In this document: positions 60,086 to 64,000 of the stretch, piece after piece
How the letters are laid out: each line of letters opens with the position of its first letter
Numbering within the stretch: position 1 is the stretch's first letter
Assembly: GCF_030317105.1 (NCBI RefSeq)
Contig: NZ_JASZYG010000003.1
Location: 744,001-808,000 of the forward strand
Direction: 5' to 3'
DNA length: 64,000 bases
Origin: Variovorax brevis
Lineage (GTDB): Bacteria; Pseudomonadota; Gammaproteobacteria; Burkholderiales; Burkholderiaceae_C
Notes under the pieces: model-generated
What the model was told of the DNA's origin: nothing
Database searches by the model: none
What the model saw: the letters and a program-made list of their open reading frames with translations, nothing else
Program-made: the position numbers and the translations under genes

Positions 60086-60131
60086 CTTTGGCTTTGCTGC
60101 ATCATCCCCAGACACAAGGAAACCTTAAGTC

Positions 60132-60434
60132 ATGGCATCTACCAAGCCCAAGAAAAAGAACCCGCGCCTCGCGTCGGGCCGCAAGCGCGTCCGTCAGGAC
60201 GTCAAGCTCAACGCTGCGAACACCTCGCTGCGTTCCAAATACCGTACCGCTGTCAAGAACGTCGAAAAGGCTGTTCTGGCTGGCGACAAGACCAAGGCTG
60301 CCGAACTCTTCGCCAAGGCGCAGAGCATCGTCGACACCGTCGCCGACAAGGGCATCTTCCACAAGAACAAGGCAGCTCGCGACAAGAGCCGCCTGTCTGC
60401 CAAGGTCAAGGCCCTGGCAACCGCCGCCGCCTGA
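60132..60434 (+). CDS. rpsT: 30S ribosomal protein S20
   Basis: The 100-residue basic protein starts [19 protein letters not shown], typical of S20. It binds 16S rRNA. It stands alone with its own promoter and terminator. Confidence 0.97.
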   Translation: MASTKPKKKNPRLASGRKRVRQDVKLNAANTSLRSKYRTAVKNVEKAVLAGDKTKAAELFAKAQSIVDTVADKGIFHKNKAARDKSRLSAKVKALATAAA

Positions 60435-60506
60435 GGCCTATCAGGCAAACAGCCCGGACCGCCCGTCGGTCCGCCGTTTGATCGGGGTGCGCTGCAGCAA
60501 AAAAAG

Positions 60507-60536
60507 AAAAACCGCCTTCGGGCGGTTTTTTCTTGG
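60507..60536 (+). terminator. rpsT terminator
   Basis: AAAACCGCC/GGCGGTTTT stem (60507-60516, 60521-60530) with a UUCG loop, followed by TTC. Confidence 0.9.
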
Positions 60537-60575
60537 GCGATCGAAAAGTCTCCGATCGCATTTTCCTGAAAGCGA

Positions 60576-61073
60576 TCAGCTTGGATCGAACTTGACCTTG
60601 TCCAGCGCCGTCTGGGCGCACTGCTCGTCCAGGTGTCCGCCCGGCGCGCCGCCCACGCCCACGGCGCCGATGACTTCATTGCCAGACTTGATCGGCAAGC
60701 CGCCGCCCAGCAGCAGGAAGCCCGGCAGGTTGACCAGGTTCGCGGCGCCGGGGTTCTTTTGGGCGCCTTCCATCATGGCCTTCGTGGGGCTCTTGGCCGA
60801 AGCCGAGGTCCACGCCTTGCGCTCGCTGGACGCCAGCGTGTGCGGGCCGGCGTTGTCGGCGCGCTGCACGGCCAGCACGACGCCGGCGCGATCGACGACG
60901 GTCGCGGCAACGGCGTAGCCATTGGCGGCACAAGCGGCCACGGCACCGGCGGCGACCTGGTTGGCTGCTTCGAGCGACAGGCTCTTCTGGGTGTTGACGG
61001 TTGCGGCTTGGGCATGGACGCCGACGGCGGCAAGGGCGAGCGAGGCGGCAACGAAACGGGGGCTGAAACGCAT
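60576..61073 (-). CDS. Secreted HbpS/GlcG-family (DUF336) protein
   Basis: The 165-residue protein has a Sec signal (MRFSPRFVAASLALAAVGVHAQA) and a single DUF336 (GlcG/HbpS) domain with 'VVDRAGVVLAVQRADNAG', a nearby 'HTLASSERKAW' and 'GFLLLGGGLPIKSG'. HbpS of Streptomyces binds heme/iron and signals to the SenS/SenR two-component system. Here the gene lies 133 bp downstream of a response regulator and histidine kinase on the same strand. Heme binding is not proven by sequence. Confidence 0.85.
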   Translation of the reverse strand: MRFSPRFVAASLALAAVGVHAQAATVNTQKSLSLEAANQVAAGAVAACAANGYAVAATVVDRAGVVLAVQRADNAGPHTLASSERKAWTSASAKSPTKAMMEGAQKNPGAANLVNLPGFLLLGGGLPIKSGNEVIGAVGVGGAPGGHLDEQCAQTALDKVKFDPS

Positions 61074-61206
61074 TGGGATCTCCAGAGTGTCTGAGTAGTG
61101 ATGCGGGGCCTGATCGCCACCGCTGCACGCACTGTAGAAACGGCGAGCCGCCGGGTAAATTCGTACGGCTACGCGCGGCGCTCCGTAGTTCTACGAGGTC
61201 AGCCGC

Positions 61207-61836
61207 TTACGCAGCCGCGTCGACGAGATCGGCGTAGTGCCGGATCATCTGCGCCAGCGAATCGCATTCGAGCTTGGCGAAGACGTTGGCGCGATGGCTT
61301 TCAACGGTGCGCGGTGACAGCTGCAGCGACTTCGCAATCTCCTTGTTGGTCAAGCCCTGCACGATGAGGGCCAGCACTTCGCGTTCACGTTCAGACAACT
61401 GGGCGAATCGCGCACGCGCCACCTGATCCGTCTTGCCGCGCTCACGCGACCTCACGTGGTTCTGCACGGCCAGCCGCAGGGCTTCGAGAAGGTCCTCATC
61501 GTTCACCGGCTTCTCGAGGAATTCGGCTGCGCCCGCCTTGAAGGCACGACGGCACATCTCGACCGTTGCGTGCCCCGTCAGCATCAGGATGGGCTGGTCC
61601 ACGCCCTGGGCGATGAGCGTGTCGAGCAGGCTGAGCCCGCTCACGCCCGGCATGCGCACGTCCAGTACGATCGCGCCGATGCCGCTGCGGTCGAAACCCG
61701 TTACGAACTCCAGCGGGTCGCTCCACGTCTGCACACGCAAGCCGATGGTGCCGATGAGCAGCGCCAGGCTTTCGCGAACGGCCGCGTCGTCGTCGATCAG
61801 GTGAATCAGCGGTGATTGCGGAGCGTTCATCGTCAT
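61207..61836 (-). CDS. FixJ-family response regulator (receiver plus LuxR HTH)
   Basis: The 209-residue protein starts MTMNAPQ, has receiver acidic residues D15-D17, phospho-acceptor D59, T87 and K109, and a LuxR/FixJ HTH (about 144-205, 'LSEREREVLALIVQGLTNKEIAKSLQLS'). Its ATG overlaps the stop of the histidine kinase (ATGA). It controls unknown targets. Confidence 0.92.
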   Translation of the reverse strand: MTMNAPQSPLIHLIDDDAAVRESLALLIGTIGLRVQTWSDPLEFVTGFDRSGIGAIVLDVRMPGVSGLSLLDTLIAQGVDQPILMLTGHATVEMCRRAFKAGAAEFLEKPVNDEDLLEALRLAVQNHVRSRERGKTDQVARARFAQLSEREREVLALIVQGLTNKEIAKSLQLSPRTVESHRANVFAKLECDSLAQMIRHYADLVDAAA

Positions 61837-63317
61837 GCCGAATGCACGGGTTGAGGAAGGGTCAGGGTGAAGCAGGCGCCGCCCGCCTGCGCGGGCGCCA
61901 CGGTGAGTGTGCCGCTCATTTCCTGCGCGAGGGTTTCGCACAAGCTCAGGCCCAAGCCCAGTCCGTGCTCGCGCGTGCTGAAGAACGGCTCGAAGATGCG
62001 CGACATCGTCTCGGGCGGAATGCCGGGGCCGTTGTCGCACACCTGGACCTGGCAGCGGCCCTCGCCCGCGGCCCCATACAGCACGGAAATGCGCCGCCCG
62101 CCCGCGCCGTGTTGCGCCAGGGCCTGCATCGCATTGACCAGCAGGTTGTGAACGATCTGCTCCACAGCCACTGGGTCGCCCTGGGCCCGCAGGCTCTGGG
62201 CGCTGTGCGCACTGCCCAAGGGACTCAGCGTCGCTGCAATGCCATGCCGGGCGAATTCGGGTTCCAGCAGATGCAGCGCGCGCTGCAGGACGTCGGCGAG
62301 CACCAAGGCCTGGCTCCGTCCCTCGGCCGTCGGTCGCTCGATCACCCGCCGCAAGCGGCCCACGACGTCGGCCGCACGGCGCGCCTGGTCGACGGCATTG
62401 CCCATGGCGGTGCGCGCCGTTGCCAAGTCTTCCGCGGAGGCATCGTCGAGCAGCCGACGCGCCGCCTGCGTGTTGGCGAGCACCGCCGTCAGCGGCTGGT
62501 TCAGTTCGTGCGCCATGCCGGCGGCGAGTTCGCCCAGGGCGTTGAGGCGCGCGACCTGGCCGAATCGCACCATCTCCTCCGCACGGCGCCGTTCGGTGCG
62601 CTGGCGCTGCCATGCGCGCAATCCGGCCAGCACGACGGCCACGCCCACGATCCAGGCCGTCATCGGGCCCCAGGGCAATTCACGCAGGCGCACGTCGCGG
62701 TCGGCGGCCACGTCGAAATCCTGGCTTGCCGAGGCCAGATGCTTGCGGAATGCAAAGTGCCACCAGCCGCCTGCAGCGCTGCCGGGTTGCACCAGGTATT
62801 CGCGCTCGCCCAGGTGCAGCGCCAGTCGCACCGGGCTGGTCTTGGGGTCCATCGGCCAGTCGCTCCACGGCACGGTGCTGGCCAGATCGACTTCGAGCGC
62901 GTAGCTCACCGGCTGCGCGGCCATCACCAGCCAGTAGCGACCTTTTGTCAGGTCGATCGGCCCCAACTGCGCCCGGCGGGCAGCAAGCGATTGCGCCTCC
63001 GCCGACGCCAGCCGGGCATCCGGCCACGCCTGCGAGGCGTCACGCCGCACGACGGCCAGGATGGAGGGGTAGACGCTGCTCAGGCGCGATTCCGCTTCGC
63101 GCCGGTCTTCGCTGCTGCCCAAAAGCGCCAGCGTCGCCAGCACGGCGTCGTACTGCACGACCTGCTGGCTGAGCAGCCGGTGCGCGATGCGCGCCTGCGT
63201 GTCGAAGTCGTCTTGCAACTGGCGCAGGCCGTCGCGCGCGAGCCAGAAGGCGCCGCCTGCGCTGAGCAGCAACCATGCGAGAAGCCAGGCGCCAATCGAG
63301 CGCAACCGATGTTTCAT
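61833..63317 (-). CDS. Periplasmic-sensing histidine kinase, DctB/FixL-like
   Basis: The 494-residue protein starts MKHRLRSIGAW and has two membrane helices (about residues 8-27 and 217-234) flanking a periplasmic domain of about 190 residues, then the H-box HELNQPLTAVL (His270) and an HATPase domain (N box HNLLVNAM, G1 DNGPGIP, G2 EHGLGLGLSL). The type is HPK4-like. The ligand is unknown. It is coupled to the downstream response regulator. Confidence 0.9.
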   Translation of the reverse strand: MKHRLRSIGAWLLAWLLLSAGGAFWLARDGLRQLQDDFDTQARIAHRLLSQQVVQYDAVLATLALLGSSEDRREAESRLSSVYPSILAVVRRDASQAWPDARLASAEAQSLAARRAQLGPIDLTKGRYWLVMAAQPVSYALEVDLASTVPWSDWPMDPKTSPVRLALHLGEREYLVQPGSAAGGWWHFAFRKHLASASQDFDVAADRDVRLRELPWGPMTAWIVGVAVVLAGLRAWQRQRTERRRAEEMVRFGQVARLNALGELAAGMAHELNQPLTAVLANTQAARRLLDDASAEDLATARTAMGNAVDQARRAADVVGRLRRVIERPTAEGRSQALVLADVLQRALHLLEPEFARHGIAATLSPLGSAHSAQSLRAQGDPVAVEQIVHNLLVNAMQALAQHGAGGRRISVLYGAAGEGRCQVQVCDNGPGIPPETMSRIFEPFFSTREHGLGLGLSLCETLAQEMSGTLTVAPAQAGGACFTLTLPQPVHSA

Positions 63318-63372
63318 ATCGGCGGGGATTGTGCGGTGTTTGCGGCGCAGTTCGCGGCGCCGGCGCCAGGGA

Positions 63373-63714
63373 TCAGCGCTTGGGCGCCTGCGCGGCGGCT
63401 TTTTCCAGCGCGTCGGGCACCAAGCAGGCTTCGGCGAACTGAAGGTCGTTGTCGCGCGCAAAGTGAACGACGAAATCCCAGGCCATCGGCTCGTAGTTGC
63501 GCAATTCGTGGTTCACGACGACGCATTTGATGCCGTTGATGACCGTCGGCACGCACCAGGGCGAATAGCTCAGGTGGCTGCCCGGGGTCGCGCCACCCGG
63601 GCGGAACGAGCACATGACGCCCGCCAGTCGCTCGGCCCAGTCGCTTGGCCGGAAGGTGCGGCCGTCGCTCGTGATGCCCTGGATGAAGATTTCTTTGGCG
63701 TTGGGGGAGACCAT
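63373..63714 (-). CDS. DUF3579 protein
   Basis: The 113-residue protein starts MVSPNAKEIFIQGITSDGRTF and has 'GVMCSFRPGG' and 'VVNHELRNYEPMAWDFVVHF', the DUF3579 core. It is a small beta-proteobacterial protein of unknown function and is often next to argD. The longer reading to 63831 is not favoured. It is divergent from argD. Confidence 0.85.
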   Translation of the reverse strand: MVSPNAKEIFIQGITSDGRTFRPSDWAERLAGVMCSFRPGGATPGSHLSYSPWCVPTVINGIKCVVVNHELRNYEPMAWDFVVHFARDNDLQFAEACLVPDALEKAAAQAPKR

Positions 63715-63754
63715 GGATGGGAGACGTCCGCTGCAATTGCTGCGGCGCACAAGG

Positions 63755-63760
63755 ATTCTA
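63755..63760 (-). promoter_or_regulatory. DUF3579 gene -10 box
   Basis: Minus-strand TAGAAT about 40 bp before the ATG at 63714, in the 173-bp divergent gap. Confidence 0.35.
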
Positions 63761-63841
63761 CCTTTGGGCCGCGTTTTGCCGCCCGGCAGGGGGCATTGCA
63801 GTGATGCGCAATCCTCAATGAACGCGGTCACACACGGCGCC

Positions 63842-63847
63842 TAGAAT
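63842..63847 (+). promoter_or_regulatory. argD -10 box
   Basis: TAGAAT with a weak TGAACG -35 17 bp upstream, about 40 bp before the argD ATG. Confidence 0.4.
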
Positions 63848-63887
63848 TCGCTTCCTTTCCAAATCGCTCCCCTACCCGGAGAAACGC

Positions 63888-64000
63888 ATGAGCTCCAACG
63901 CCCAGCCCACGTCGCCCCACGTCATGAACACCTACGGCCGCCTGCCGATCGCGCTGTCGCACGGCCAAGGGTGCCGAGTGTGGGACACCAACGGCAAGGC
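63888..64000 (+). CDS. argD: Acetylornithine aminotransferase, N-terminal part (cut by window edge)
   Basis: The visible 37 residues include 'HVMNTYGRLPIALSHGQG' and 'VWDTNGK', the usual N-terminus of ArgD-type class III PLP aminotransferases in this group. A CGGAGA site lies 6 bp before the ATG. It converts N-acetylglutamate semialdehyde to acetylornithine; the catalytic Lys is beyond the window. Confidence 0.85.
   Translation, partial: MSSNAQPTSPHVMNTYGRLPIALSHGQGCRVWDTNGK

Noticed and set aside
59837..60115. N-terminal extension of MurJ
   Set aside because: The reading passes through intergenic hairpin repeats and the rpsT promoter; the GTG at 59836 gives the usual MurJ start.

Overview
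The window is GC-rich chromosomal DNA from a betaproteobacterium, most likely Comamonadaceae (Variovorax or a close relative). This is inferred from protein character, the ubiquinone genes, the prokaryote-only gene set, and characteristic palindromic repeats; no 16S gene is present. Coding density is high and genes run on both strands in short operons. No phage, plasmid, CRISPR array or transposase gene is visible. One tRNA gene (Pro, anticodon CGG) lies at 33476-33552.

Layout. 1-5721: a partial Na+/solute symporter, then the minus-strand ubiquinone block ubiE, a Tim44-like protein, ubiJ and ubiB, plus DUF971 and HIT genes. 5718-11016: a giant FAD/Fe-S oxidoreductase with an in-frame palindromic repeat, and serA. 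11212-16134: the glycerol-3-phosphate uptake operon ugpB-ugpA-ugpE-ugpC-ugpQ. 16162-25636: an MscS-type channel, hemA-prfA-prmC-grxD, a cupin, a Lon-like AAA ATPase and a CNNM/CBS membrane protein. 25638-33552: a lytic transglycosylase, proS, rppH, a CNP1-like protein, the rplU-rpmA-obg-proB block, ispB and tRNA-Pro. 33810-43587: a hydrolase, a Crp-family remnant, rhlE, orn, an M48 protease, phhB, rsgA, a glycosyltransferase, hisC and a CobD/CbiB-like gene. 43631-49513: a NUDIX gene, a 161-bp inverted-repeat element, the rpsP-rimM-trmD-rplS operon, GNAT and TM2 genes, and pit with its DUF47 partner. 49611-58223: folK-pcnB-hda, purM, an AI-2E-type permease, an isochorismatase/PfpI/GlxA cluster, VOC and SirB1 genes. 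58271-64000: murJ, rpsT, a secreted HbpS/GlcG-like protein beside a two-component system, DUF3579 and the start of argD.

Most of the window is housekeeping: translation (prfA, prmC, S16, S20, L19, L21, L27, trmD, rimM, rsgA, obg, proS), quinone and isoprenoid synthesis (ubiE, ubiJ, ubiB, ispB), RNA turnover (rppH, orn, rhlE, pcnB) and cell envelope (murJ, lytic transglycosylase). The features most worth a second look are: the palindromic repeat translated inside the DUF3683 oxidoreductase; the 161-bp inverted-repeat element next to rplS; the HbpS-like protein beside a histidine kinase/response regulator pair; a frameshifted PfpI gene in front of a GlxA regulator; a decayed Crp/Fnr regulator; a 9-bp tandem repeat that gives hisC four in-frame start codons; and -10 boxes so close to hemA, ubiJ and mscS start codons that leaderless mRNAs are likely.
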